Assembly: GCA_023426245.1 (NCBI GenBank)
Contig: JAFABB010000051.1
Span: forward strand, 124,001 to 188,000
Direction of reading: 5' to 3'
Length of the DNA stretch: 64,000 nucleotides
Source: Bacillota bacterium
GTDB taxonomy: Bacteria > Bacillota > UBA4882 > UBA8346
The position numbers and the translations under genes were made by a program. A model generated the notes under the pieces. The model did not search any database, was not told where the DNA came from, and worked only from the letters and a program-made list of their open reading frames with translations. Every line of letters begins with the position of its first letter. Within the stretch, counting starts at the first letter, position 1. Below are positions 1 to 8,275 of this stretch, one piece after another.

Positions 1-276
1 GGGCCATGAATCATATAAAAATGGAAAGTGATTCTTCCCAAATTGGCATTCATCGGAATGGTGAAAATAGCAAAATAAATTTGAACTACATGCATTCAGT
101 AAAATGTGAAAAAACAAAAGACACCTGGAAAGAAAGGTCAGCAGCGCGTATTAGTAAATCTTTTATGGACATTTCTATAAATTCCGGTTTTGATTTATGA
201 AATTTTTTCCTTAATAGATTTGATAGTTCCTCTTTATTTCAAATAGATGAACTGAGCATTATTAATTTAATTGATT

Positions 277-516
277 TTATGATTTCTTTTGATTTTTTCG
301 TCCGGCTAAATAATCAATCGATACCCCAAAAAAATCTGCAATTTTGGCAACAATATTGATTCCTGGTTCTCTTTGATTTTTTTCATAACGGCTTAAAGTT
401 TGTTTATTGGTATCTATTTTATCGGCTAATTGCTCTTGAGTTAACTGATGTTCTTCTCGGAGTTCTTTTAAACGTTTTGCAAAGATTTCCTTTGGCTCCA
501 ACTTCCTTTTCACCAC
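277..516 (-). CDS. Xre-family helix-turn-helix repressor
   Basis: This 79-residue protein is almost entirely a helix-turn-helix of the Cro/C1 (Xre) type. Residues about 13-70 hold the helices, with the hallmark run LTQEQLADKI followed by TLSRYEKNQREP and a terminal FFGVSIDYLAG. Proteins of this size bind DNA as dimers and usually act as phage or mobile-element repressors. The start is GTG (a second GTG follows at once). The gene is divergent from a promoter at 562-590 that carries two near-identical operator-like sequences (569-582 and 603-616), so it probably represses that promoter and perhaps itself. The fold is certain from the sequence; the regulatory target is inferred from position. 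Confidence 0.9.
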   Translation of the reverse strand: MVKRKLEPKEIFAKRLKELREEHQLTQEQLADKIDTNKQTLSRYEKNQREPGINIVAKIADFFGVSIDYLAGRKNQKKS

Positions 517-561
517 CTATGAGTAATCTTATCATAGGGAAAAAGAGAAAGCAATTATGTA

Positions 562-616
562 TTGATAGTCACCAAACGGTGATATATAATTTAGGTAATT
601 AGTCACCAAACGGAGA
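562..616 (+). promoter_or_regulatory. Promoter with two Xre operator repeats
   Basis: A -35 box TTGATA (562-567) and a -10 box TATAAT (585-590) are separated by 17 bases. TCACCAAACGGTGA, an inverted repeat with a 4-base centre, lies at 569-582 inside the spacer. A near copy, TCACCAAACGGAGA, lies at 603-616 just after the -10. Both are preceded by TAG, and the copies are 34 bp apart. Placement over the promoter fits repression by the adjacent Xre protein, though binding is inferred. Confidence 0.75.
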
Positions 617-668
617 CAAGAATCATTTAACCCTAAATAAATTTTCTCTAACCAAGGAGGCTAACACC

Positions 669-1008
669 ATGCTCACCGACAAAGACCTAGGCATCAAAAA
701 ATTCATCCTCGACCGGATCACCCAGATCGATGAGGAGATTGTCCAAAACGACCCCGAATATAAGGAGCGGGCGAGCACGCGCGCACAGCGCTACGGTGAA
801 CTGCTGAAACTGGCCGCAGCCAAACTGTCCCCGGAAGATGGTATGCTGTTGAAAGAGTATGTCAATACCTGCTTTGATCAGATTTGCCGCTCACGATGAG
901 CTGATCTACAGCGCGGCGTTGATGGACGGGATGTTGTGCGCACATAATATGTGCGACGGGTATTGGGTGGCCTTGATTGGACAAGGCGTAGATAAAATAA
1001 AAGTATGA
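669..1008 (+). pseudogene. Frameshifted small phage-like protein (DUF6809-like)
   Basis: An AAGGAGG ribosome binding site (654-660) precedes ATG 669. The first frame runs 76 residues to TGA at 897-899. A second frame continues through that stop as HDELIYSAALMDGMLCAHNM and ends at 1008. Removing one T from the TTT at 883-885 would join them into one protein of about 112 residues reading ...FDQIAAHDELIYSAA. The charged helical N-terminal half and the small-residue-rich C-terminus recall the short DUF6809-type proteins found near prophages, but this family call is tentative. The gene is either broken or carries a sequencing error. The Xre-controlled promoter directly upstream suggests a remnant of a mobile element. 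Confidence 0.6.
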
Positions 1009-1193
1009 AGAAAGAAGTTTGAAAATCAAACCAGGGAAAATCCTTTTTTTATTGCATTCATAGAAGTTGCAAAAAAGAAAAATCAATCGAAATCGATTCC
1101 ATATTCAAATCGAAAGCATCTGCCGGCACTGATTTAAAATCCGTTTTATCAGTTAAATCCGTTGAATCCTGGTTCAGACGATGTTTTAGGCGT

Positions 1194-2867
1194 TCACGGC
1201 TGGATGGAAATATCCTTTTGCGGCAATTCGGGTTCCAGCGCCGGTAAAGCCAAAGATACCGTCAGCCCCGGATGTAGCGGCTGCAAACGGATGCCGTAAC
1301 CGGGACCGTAAGCGTATTGCAACCGGTGATGGATGTTGGAAATCCCGACCCCATGTCCTTGGCTGCCGGAATCGTAACTATCAAGCTCCAGATTCTGAAT
1401 GATTTCTTGGAGCCGTTTGGGAGTTATTCCGGGGCCGTCGTCAACGATACATATTTCGAGAACATTGCCTTTTTTGGTTGCCCGGACTACGATGGCTATT
1501 GGGTCCAGGCTTTTTTCCACCCCGTGGATGAAGCAGTTTTCAACCAATGGCTGGATGCAAAATTTGAAGACCCTGATATTGAGAAGTTCGGGAGGAACAT
1601 CCAACTCAAAAGTAAACCGGGCTCCGTAACGGATTTGTTGCAGGGAAATATATTCCTTGAGATAATTTAATTCTTCTTCCAAAGTGACCAAATCCCCCAT
1701 GTTGCGGGTGGAATAGCGAAAAATATTGGTTAAGGAACGGATCATTTGAATCAAGGGGGTATTTCCGGTTGAAACGCCAAGACCCACCAGACAGTCCAGA
1801 GTATTAAACAAAAAATGCGGGTTGATGCGGGCCTGGAGGGCGCGGAGTTCGGCCGAACGGGCCAACTCCTCAACCTGGCGCAACCGCTTGGTATTGGAAT
1901 AAAGAATGGTGATGACGCAGGTGGCGATCAATAAGAGCAAAACGATAATGATCAAGGGTCCGGAGGCAATCCGGCTGATGGGATCGACTACTTCGGCGGC
2001 CGGGTATTCAACGGTCAAAACCATCCCCAGATAGGGGTCTTTTAAGTAAACACCGATCATTTTTTGATTGAGATTCCCATATTTGGCAAAACCCGAGGGA
2101 TCATTGGCATGAGTCAGCATTTGCCGGATTAAGGGATTGGAACTCGGTTTGCCCAATAGTTTGATATTGCCGCGACTATAACGATAGGGACAGGCTACCA
2201 GGACGCCATCGCTTGTATAAATGGAAACCGGTATGGTTGACCAGTTTACATTGATTCCTGAATTATTATCGGTGAGAGCACTGTTCAGATCGAGTTCCGC
2301 TCCGGCTGCCCGTATAATTCTGATCCCCTTTAGTCTGAAACTGAGTAACGGTACTAGAGTGGTTAAACCGGATTCGTCGACAAACGGTTTTCCCACTAAG
2401 GATTGACTGTGTTCCATCAGAAAGCTGGTAAAGGGCTGGGGGGATTTTCCGGCCAGATATTGGCGCCACCAGGGCAAATTCCGGATATAATCCGGGCGGG
2501 AGTTTGTGGAAGGAATAAGGGTCCCGTTGGGATAAGCTACCCAGCTTCGGATGATGCTGGAGGAATAGTCTCTCATGGCTTCCATTTCGTTTTGTAAGGA
2601 AGAACGATCGGCAGAGGCCGCGGCTGAGGAGGAAACCAGGCTATCCAATTTTTGCGCGGCTTTTAAAAAGACTTCATTCAGTTGTTGCTGGTAAAAATTG
2701 GCTTCCCACAATAAACGCTGTTCCATATGGTTTTGCAGTTGGTGGGCAATTTGGAAATAGACGAAAAAGCTGCTGGCTACGGTGGCAATGATAATCAGAA
2801 AACAAAAGGCAAGCCATATTTTGTAAAAAAAGCTTTTGCTATAGGAAAAAATCGGTTGCTTGGTCAT
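1194..2867 (-). CDS. YesM-type sensor histidine kinase
   Basis: This is a membrane sensor kinase of the His_kinase (YesM/LytS-like) family that pairs with YesN-type AraC regulators, usually to sense sugars. From the chosen start, a first membrane helix lies near residues 15-38. A long extracellular sensor region follows to about 280, then a second helix (GPLIIIVLLLLIATCVITIL). The kinase box ALQARINPHFLFNTLD carries the phospho-accepting His, and the ATPase part has the N box (LVENCFIHG) and G boxes (DDGPGI, GHGVGISN). I start it at ATG 2867, behind an AGAGGT site, instead of an ATG at 2930 that would run back into the regulator gene. The regulator lies 26 bases upstream on the same strand. 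It probably controls the divergent sugar transporter. Confidence 0.93.
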   Translation of the reverse strand: MTKQPIFSYSKSFFYKIWLAFCFLIIIATVASSFFVYFQIAHQLQNHMEQRLLWEANFYQQQLNEVFLKAAQKLDSLVSSSAAASADRSSLQNEMEAMRDYSSSIIRSWVAYPNGTLIPSTNSRPDYIRNLPWWRQYLAGKSPQPFTSFLMEHSQSLVGKPFVDESGLTTLVPLLSFRLKGIRIIRAAGAELDLNSALTDNNSGINVNWSTIPVSIYTSDGVLVACPYRYSRGNIKLLGKPSSNPLIRQMLTHANDPSGFAKYGNLNQKMIGVYLKDPYLGMVLTVEYPAAEVVDPISRIASGPLIIIVLLLLIATCVITILYSNTKRLRQVEELARSAELRALQARINPHFLFNTLDCLVGLGVSTGNTPLIQMIRSLTNIFRYSTRNMGDLVTLEEELNYLKEYISLQQIRYGARFTFELDVPPELLNIRVFKFCIQPLVENCFIHGVEKSLDPIAIVVRATKKGNVLEICIVDDGPGITPKRLQEIIQNLELDSYDSGSQGHGVGISNIHHRLQYAYGPGYGIRLQPLHPGLTVSLALPALEPELPQKDISIQP

Positions 2868-2893
2868 GGTAACCTCTAAAAGGGCCCCGTGAT

Positions 2894-3667
2894 TTACTTG
2901 GAACGGTAGTGGCTCGGGGTTATTCCACATTCCCGGCGGAAAATCCGGCTGAAATAAGCTATATCCGAATAGCCGATCCTTTCCGCCACTTCCTGGATTT
3001 GCAGGTTGGTATGTTCCAATAACTCTTTGGCCTTAGCGATCCGGTAGTGGGTTAAGTATTCCAAAAAGTTTTGGCCGCAATATTTGGTAAAGCGCGAGCT
3101 TAAATAAACAGGGTTTACGGAGACGCTTTTGGCAACTTGGGTTAAGGTCAACGGCTCCGCATAATGTTCCTTAATATAAGCTTTGGCCTGCCCAATATAA
3201 GTAGGCAAACGGCCGTCATCTTCTTCACCTTGATTTTTGCTTTGAAATTGAGCCTCAATTTCACTGCGCAATTGGTCGATTTTTAATTGGTCTTGATTGA
3301 AGCGCTCTTTGAAGCGCTGAAGGAAGGCTCCGATATCCTCGGGGAAAACCGGTTTGAGGAGATATTCCAATACATCAAGCCTGATGGCCTGCTGGGCATA
3401 AGCAAAGTCATTGTATCCGGTAATAATGGCCGCATAGCCGTCCCAGCCGTTTTCACGCATCTGCCGCAATAAAGTCAATCCATCGGTTACCGGCATCTTG
3501 ATGTCGGTGATTACCAAATCGGGTTTGGTGACTCCTAAGGAAAAAAGGGCATCTTCCGCTCCCAAGGCTTTGGCAACTACGTGAAAATCCGGGTCCGTCT
3601 GGTGGACGAAACTGGCTAGTTTTTCCAATACGCCCGGTTCATCATCAACAATCATCACCTGATACAA
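2894..3667 (-). CDS. YesN-type AraC-family response regulator
   Basis: An N-terminal receiver domain begins YQVMIVDDEPG. It shows the acidic pair DDE, the phospho-acceptor Asp in VITDIKMP and the conserved Lys in YLLKPV. The C-terminal 100 residues are two AraC-type helix-turn-helix motifs (LTQVAKSVSVNPVYLSSRF and IQEVAERIGYSDIAYFSRIF). I chose TTG 3667 because AGGGGG sits 7 bases ahead of it and the protein then begins exactly at the receiver; an ATG at 3700 would add 11 residues. With the kinase just downstream it forms a two-component system. The divergent solute-binding protein gene is the obvious target, and direct repeats AAGTAAC near that promoter may be binding sites. Confidence 0.93.
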   Translation of the reverse strand: MYQVMIVDDEPGVLEKLASFVHQTDPDFHVVAKALGAEDALFSLGVTKPDLVITDIKMPVTDGLTLLRQMRENGWDGYAAIITGYNDFAYAQQAIRLDVLEYLLKPVFPEDIGAFLQRFKERFNQDQLKIDQLRSEIEAQFQSKNQGEEDDGRLPTYIGQAKAYIKEHYAEPLTLTQVAKSVSVNPVYLSSRFTKYCGQNFLEYLTHYRIAKAKELLEHTNLQIQEVAERIGYSDIAYFSRIFRRECGITPSHYRSK

Positions 3668-3770
3668 GGAAATGCCCCCTAGCTTCTTAAATTTTATCAT
3701 AATCCGGTATCCCTGTGGGCAATAAAATGCAATAAGTTAAGAAAGTCCAAAAATCACTTAATCTTGTCTA

Positions 3771-3820
3771 TGACCCGGCCGGGATAAAATTGGCTATAAT
3801 GAAAGTAACTTTTAAGTAAC
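3771..3820 (+). promoter_or_regulatory. Promoter and direct repeats of the sugar ABC operon
   Basis: A perfect -10 box TATAAT lies at 3795-3800 with only a weak -35 (TGACCC, 3771-3776, spacer 18). A weak -35 is usual for promoters needing an activator. AAGTAAC occurs at 3803-3809 and again at 3814-3820, an 11-bp period that places both on one DNA face. These may be half-sites for the AraC-type regulator, although their place after the -10 is unusual for activation. Confidence 0.45.
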
Positions 3821-3921
3821 ATTTGTGTTTCTTTGATGTGACGGTGTTGCCGGAAGGGGGTGGGAAATTCCCGTTTCTTAAAAATCAGAATATAAATTGA
3901 TAAAAAGGGAGGAGTAGGAAA

Positions 3922-5208
3922 ATGGTATTGAAAAAAGGGTTTGGTTTAATAGGGTGTTTGTTGTTGACGGCAGTTTTGATTCTGCCGACGTTTGCCGCCG
4001 CAACCAATGTGACTACAATCCAATATGCATTCTGGGGCAACCCGACGGCGATCGGTGTCGAGAAAGATATCATTGAAGAATTTGAAAAAGCCAATCCAAC
4101 GATCAAAGTTCAACCTATCGCGGTTGCCTATAATGATTACCACACGAAGTTGCTTACCCTGATCGCCGGAGGCCAGGCTCCGGATGTCATGCGGATTGAT
4201 TCCTACTATTTTGCCGACTTTATGAAGGCCAAAGCTTTAAAGGATATTTCCGGACTCATCAAACGGGATCAATTGGACATGTCCTCCTATTACCGGGCCG
4301 GATTGCTTGATTGCATGCAAAAGAATCGATACTACGGGTTGCCGTGGTCGACTGCACCCATCTATATGATGGTTAATGTTAAAATGTTTAAAGAGGCCGG
4401 TATTCCCATTCCTTCTCCGGATTGGAAATACGCTGATTTTTTGAAAATCGCCAGGCAACTGACCAAGGGCAGCGGAGTTGACCGGCAATACGGATATGGC
4501 TTCAGCTCCAGTGACTTTGCGCAACTTTTCTCCTATATCTGGGGAAACGGCGGGGATCTTTTCGATAAGAACCGCAAAAAATTTACTTTAGATAAACCGC
4601 AGGCTTATCAAAAAATTCAAGAATTGGCGGATTTAGTTAAGGAAGGCGTTTTCCCGGACCCGGCTCAGTTTACCACCTCGGATATTATGAACCGGTGGGT
4701 GATTAATCATAAGCTGGCGATGCGGATTGTTGCCGCTCTGGAAATCATCAGCTTGCAAAGTGTGGATGGCTTTGAGTTTGAAGTTTTGCCTTTCCCAGGT
4801 ACGGATAAATTCCCCAGGGCCACTGTTTACAAATCGAATGTAGTGGGCATTAGCAATAACACCAAGAAAGAAAAAGCGGCCTGGGCTTTTTTAAAGTTTT
4901 TGCGCGGACCCGGCGGACGTGGCGAAGTCCTTTATATGCAAGCCAAACGGATCCCGCCGACTTTCGATAACCCTGAATTATGGAAAATTTATGCCGACCC
5001 CAACAAGTCCCCGAGAATGGTGGCTGAAGTGACGAAATTGATTTCCCAAAATTACGGCCATCTATTGCCGTTGCGGTCCGGCTGGTTGGAAGTTCAGGGA
5101 ATATTGTTGCCGCAACTGCAAAGAGTGTACGCGGGCCAAATCAGCGCCGCCCAGGCCATGAAAGAAATTGCTCCGAAAATACAGGAGATTTTGGATCGGA
5201 CCAACTAA
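3922..5208 (+). CDS. Sugar ABC transporter substrate-binding protein (family 1)
   Basis: This is an extracytoplasmic binding protein that would deliver a sugar or oligosaccharide to the two permeases encoded next. A signal peptide occupies about residues 1-27 (hydrophobic core, then AAA/TN). The mature protein shows the family 1 pattern: IEEFEKANPTIKV, then TLIAGGQAPDVMRID, and later WAFLKFLRGPGGRG. There is no cysteine at the cleavage region, so it is not a lipoprotein, unlike most such proteins in monoderm Bacillota. An AGGGAGGAG site (3906-3914) precedes the ATG. It is the first gene of the operon divergent from the YesN/YesM pair. The substrate cannot be told from sequence. Confidence 0.93.
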   Translation: MVLKKGFGLIGCLLLTAVLILPTFAAATNVTTIQYAFWGNPTAIGVEKDIIEEFEKANPTIKVQPIAVAYNDYHTKLLTLIAGGQAPDVMRIDSYYFADFMKAKALKDISGLIKRDQLDMSSYYRAGLLDCMQKNRYYGLPWSTAPIYMMVNVKMFKEAGIPIPSPDWKYADFLKIARQLTKGSGVDRQYGYGFSSSDFAQLFSYIWGNGGDLFDKNRKKFTLDKPQAYQKIQELADLVKEGVFPDPAQFTTSDIMNRWVINHKLAMRIVAALEIISLQSVDGFEFEVLPFPGTDKFPRATVYKSNVVGISNNTKKEKAAWAFLKFLRGPGGRGEVLYMQAKRIPPTFDNPELWKIYADPNKSPRMVAEVTKLISQNYGHLLPLRSGWLEVQGILLPQLQRVYAGQISAAQAMKEIAPKIQEILDRTN

Positions 5209-5216
5209 GAAACAAG

Positions 5217-5277
5217 AGAGGCTGCCGCGAAAGTTTTTCAAAGATCAAAACCTGTAATTAGTTGGGCGGCGGCCTCT
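5217..5277. repeat. Inverted-repeat hairpin between binding protein and permease genes
   Basis: AGAGGCTGCCGC at 5217-5228 pairs with GCGGCGGCCTCT at 5266-5277, giving 12 base pairs (one G-U) around a 37-base loop. No T-run follows. Such hairpins after a binding-protein gene often stabilise the upstream mRNA and reduce readthrough into the permeases. The end sequence GAGGCTGCC is also close to the GAGGCTGTC ends of the MITE-like elements at 46119 and 51394, so it could be a shortened relative. Confidence 0.6.
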
Positions 5278-5322
5278 TAAGAAAAAATAAATAGGTATTT
5301 TGACAGCAAGGGGTGTTTATAT

Positions 5323-6204
5323 TTGAAGGGAAAATCAGCTTCATGGAAAGAGACCATCGCCGGCTATTTGTTTTTGACTCCGAACTTAATCGGCTTCGTG
5401 ATCTTTACCGCCTTTCCAGTGCTGGGCTCGCTATTGTTAAGCTTTACCAACTGGAATCTGATTACTCCTCCGACGATGGCCGGGATCCAAAATTATCGGG
5501 GCTTGTTTCAAGACCATAGTTACCTGCAGTCCCTTACCAATACGGCCTATTTCTCCTTTGTCAGTGTATTTTTGAATATTGCTTTAGCCCTGCTGTTTGC
5601 GGCGTTGTTGAATTCCAAAATCCGCGGGGGGGAATTTTTTCGCACGGTCTACTTTTTACCGGTGATTTATTCAACAGTGGCGGTGGCGTTGATTTGGCAA
5701 TGGTTGTTTGACTATCAGATGGGTGTGCTGAACCATATTTTAGCCTGGGTCAAATTAGGCCCCTATCCCTGGTTGCTTTCACCTCAATGGGCAATGCCCA
5801 GTGTGATATTGGTATCGGTCTGGAAGGGAATCGGTTACAATATGGTCATCTTTTTGGCCGCTTTAAAGGGAGTGCCGGCCGAATTATATGAGAGCGCCAA
5901 AATTGACGGCGCCAATGCCTGGAGATCTTTTTGGAATGTAACTTGGCCGATGATTTCCCCCGCCACTTTCTTTGTAACCGTTACTTCCATTATCAATTCC
6001 TTTCAAGTATTCGATGTGACCACGGTTTTAACCAACGGTGGTCCGGCTAACGCCACCAATACTTTGGTAATGTTCATTTATCAACACGCATTCCAGTTCT
6101 TCAGGATGGGTTACGCTTCGGCGATCGCTTATACTTTGTTTGGAATCGTCTTGGTGTTTACCATTCTGCAAACCGTGATGGCCAAACATTGGGTCCATTA
6201 TTAA
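5323..6204 (+). CDS. Sugar ABC transporter permease (MalF/UgpA type)
   Basis: This 293-residue inner-membrane permease has six hydrophobic helices. It starts with the typical GYLFLTPNLIGFVIFTAFPVL helix region. The ATPase-docking EAA loop is near residues 185-205 (ELYESAKIDGANAWRSFWNVTWPM). The start is TTG 5323 with an AAGGGGTG site shortly before it. It lies 114 bases after the binding protein, with a strong hairpin between, and 35 bases before the second permease. It would form a heterodimer with that protein. No ATPase gene is present, so a shared MsmX-type ATPase encoded elsewhere must power the transporter. Confidence 0.93.
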   Translation: MKGKSASWKETIAGYLFLTPNLIGFVIFTAFPVLGSLLLSFTNWNLITPPTMAGIQNYRGLFQDHSYLQSLTNTAYFSFVSVFLNIALALLFAALLNSKIRGGEFFRTVYFLPVIYSTVAVALIWQWLFDYQMGVLNHILAWVKLGPYPWLLSPQWAMPSVILVSVWKGIGYNMVIFLAALKGVPAELYESAKIDGANAWRSFWNVTWPMISPATFFVTVTSIINSFQVFDVTTVLTNGGPANATNTLVMFIYQHAFQFFRMGYASAIAYTLFGIVLVFTILQTVMAKHWVHY

Positions 6205-6239
6205 ATTAGAGGCTTACAGGCTTAATCGAGGTGTTATGG

Positions 6240-7100
6240 ATGAGGACGGATATGATTTCCAGTCTTGAAAATTATCAAACCCATAAAGGATCCGGCTGGC
6301 ATTTTTGGGCCTATTTGTTTTTATCAATCGGGGCTGCGGCGATGCTGATTCCTTTAGTGTGGGCCTTTATTTTTTCCTTTAAATCTTATGCGGAAATTTT
6401 TAACAATTCAAATTTCTGGCCCAAACATTGGGTTTGGCAGAACTATGAGAATGTTTTCAAAACAGCTCCGTTTTTTAGTTACTTTCTCAATACGGTGAAA
6501 ATAGCTTTTGCCTGTACTTTCGGTACCGTTTTTACATCGGCGGTGGCGGCGTATGCATTCGCACGTTTGCGTTTTCCGGGCCGGGACTTTTTGTTTATGG
6601 GTTATTTGGCCACCTTGATGGTTCCCCGCCAAATTACCTTGGTGCCGACTTTTTTACTTATGCGTTGGCTGGGATTGCTGGATAACCATTTATCTTTAAT
6701 TTTACCGGGATTGTTCAGCGCCTATGGAACCTTTTTGTTACGGCAATTTTTCTTGGGCATCCCGGTGGAACTGGAGGAAGCGGCGACCATTGACGGCTGC
6801 GGTTATATACGGAGATTTAGCCATATTATTATCCCCCTTAGTAAAACGGCGTTAACAACTTTAGCGATTTTTACTTTAATGACTCAATGGAATGACTATC
6901 TCTATCCGATGATTTTCTTAAACAGCGAACAGAACCGGACCTTAGTGCTGGGATTGGCTATTTTCCGTGGTGATGTGGATGTGCAATGGAACTTGCTGAT
7001 GGCAGCGGTCGTGATGTCGAGCGCGCCAATGGTGCTGGCCTTCCTTTCCGCGCAGCGCTTTTTCGTAGACGGAATCGCGATGACCGGAATTAAAGGATAG
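6240..7100 (+). CDS. Sugar ABC transporter permease (MalG/UgpE type)
   Basis: This is the second permease of the transporter, 286 residues, with six membrane helices. The EAA loop is ELEEAATIDGCGYIRRFSHIIIP and the C-terminus QRFFVDGIAMTGIKG is standard for the MalG-type carbohydrate permeases. I start at ATG 6240, six bases after GAGGTG (6228-6233); a GTG at 6231 overlaps that site and is unlikely. It follows the first permease by 35 bases and precedes an oxidoreductase gene, so import and first catabolic steps are cotranscribed. Confidence 0.93.
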   Translation: MRTDMISSLENYQTHKGSGWHFWAYLFLSIGAAAMLIPLVWAFIFSFKSYAEIFNNSNFWPKHWVWQNYENVFKTAPFFSYFLNTVKIAFACTFGTVFTSAVAAYAFARLRFPGRDFLFMGYLATLMVPRQITLVPTFLLMRWLGLLDNHLSLILPGLFSAYGTFLLRQFFLGIPVELEEAATIDGCGYIRRFSHIIIPLSKTALTTLAIFTLMTQWNDYLYPMIFLNSEQNRTLVLGLAIFRGDVDVQWNLLMAAVVMSSAPMVLAFLSAQRFFVDGIAMTGIKG

Positions 7101-7189
7101 TATTTTGACCGGATGCCTCTTTGGTATTGAAGTCAAAGGACGGTCAAAACGGGACGGCAATTGATCAACGGATAAAAGGAGAAAAAGAA

Positions 7190-8263
7190 ATGGGAAAAAA
7201 TGACGGGATGAATTATGCTCCACAGGGTAAACCCAGACCAGTCTGTAAAGAGGGGGATTTCGTTTTTGCCGCCATGGCCTTGGATCATGGCCATATCTAC
7301 GGTATGTGTAATGGCTTAAGGGAGGCCGGCGGCACTTTAAAGTATGTTTATGACCCGGATCCGCAGAAAGTGGCGGACTTTTGCAAGACGTACCCCGGGG
7401 TTAAAGCGGTTGAGAACGAGGCGGATATTCTCGATGATCCCACCATCCGCTTAGTGGCTGGAGCCGCAGTTACTTCCAAACGGTGTGCCCTGGGGCTAGC
7501 GGTATTGGATCATGGGAAAAACTATTTTACCGACAAGGCGCCGTTTACCACATTGGAACAACTGGAAAGCGCCCGGGCTAAAGTGAAACAGACCGGATTA
7601 AAGTATGCCGTTTACTATAGCGAACGCCTGCATGTGGAGAGTGCGGTTTTTGGAGGACAGCTTATTAAAGACGGGGCTATCGGACGGGTGATGCAAGTCA
7701 TCGGTCTGGGTCCGCACCGGCTTAATGCGGCCAGCCGCCCGAGGTGGTTTTTTGAAAGGGAAAAGTACGGTGGCATCCTTTGCGATATCGGCAGCCACCA
7801 GATTGAACAATATTTGTATTTTGCCGATGTTCACGATGCCCAGGTCGTCCGTTCCCAGGTTGCCAATTATGATCATCCCGAATACCCTGAATTGGAAGAC
7901 TTTGGTGAGGCAATGCTGATTGGCGATAATGGGGCCACCAATTATTTCCGGGTTGACTGGTTTACTCCCGACGGCTTAAGTACTTGGGGCGACGGCAGGA
8001 CGATTATTCTAGGAACCAAGGGATATATTGAATTGCGAAAATATGTGGATGTTGGCAGGGATACCCAAGGTGACCACGTTTACCTGGTGAACGAAAGCGG
8101 TGAAAAACATTTTGCTGTTGCCGGCCAGGTCGGCTATCCTTTCTTCGGAGAACTGATTTTAGATTGCATCCAGAGGACCGAAAAAGCCATGAGCCAGGCG
8201 CATACTTTTAAAGCGGCGGAGCTGTGTTTAAAGGCTCAACAACAGGCAACGGTGATCAAATAG
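7190..8263 (+). CDS. Gfo/Idh/MocA-family oxidoreductase, atypical N-terminus
   Basis: This 357-residue NAD(P)-dependent sugar or cyclitol dehydrogenase has a Rossmann domain at residues 1-140 and an alpha/beta substrate domain after it. The nucleotide-binding turn reads AMALDHGHIYGM instead of the usual GxGxxG, as in one branch of the family. The catalytic Lys lies in FTDKAPF and the active-site His region is ILCDIGSHQIEQYL. I start at ATG 7190 behind AAAAGGAG; a TTG 69 bases earlier has no such site. It sits between the permeases and a second family member 12 bases downstream. The pair suggests an oxidation then reduction or epimerisation of the imported sugar; the substrate is unknown. Confidence 0.88.
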   Translation: MGKNDGMNYAPQGKPRPVCKEGDFVFAAMALDHGHIYGMCNGLREAGGTLKYVYDPDPQKVADFCKTYPGVKAVENEADILDDPTIRLVAGAAVTSKRCALGLAVLDHGKNYFTDKAPFTTLEQLESARAKVKQTGLKYAVYYSERLHVESAVFGGQLIKDGAIGRVMQVIGLGPHRLNAASRPRWFFEREKYGGILCDIGSHQIEQYLYFADVHDAQVVRSQVANYDHPEYPELEDFGEAMLIGDNGATNYFRVDWFTPDGLSTWGDGRTIILGTKGYIELRKYVDVGRDTQGDHVYLVNESGEKHFAVAGQVGYPFFGELILDCIQRTEKAMSQAHTFKAAELCLKAQQQATVIK

Positions 8264-8275
8264 GAGGATAAAACC

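Noticed and set aside
6..200. 64-residue open frame at the window start
   Set aside because: No ribosome binding site, low-complexity polar composition and no recognisable family; likely chance.
862..1086. Minus-strand open frame of 74 residues
   Set aside because: It is antisense to the frameshifted gene and has no start signal.
1317..1670. Plus-strand open frames inside the histidine kinase gene
   Set aside because: The kinase frame on the minus strand is complete and conserved; these are shadows.
5217..5277. Ordinary terminator reading of the hairpin after the sugar-binding protein gene
   Set aside because: There is no T-run after the stem, and the operon clearly continues; it is listed as a repeat or stability hairpin instead.
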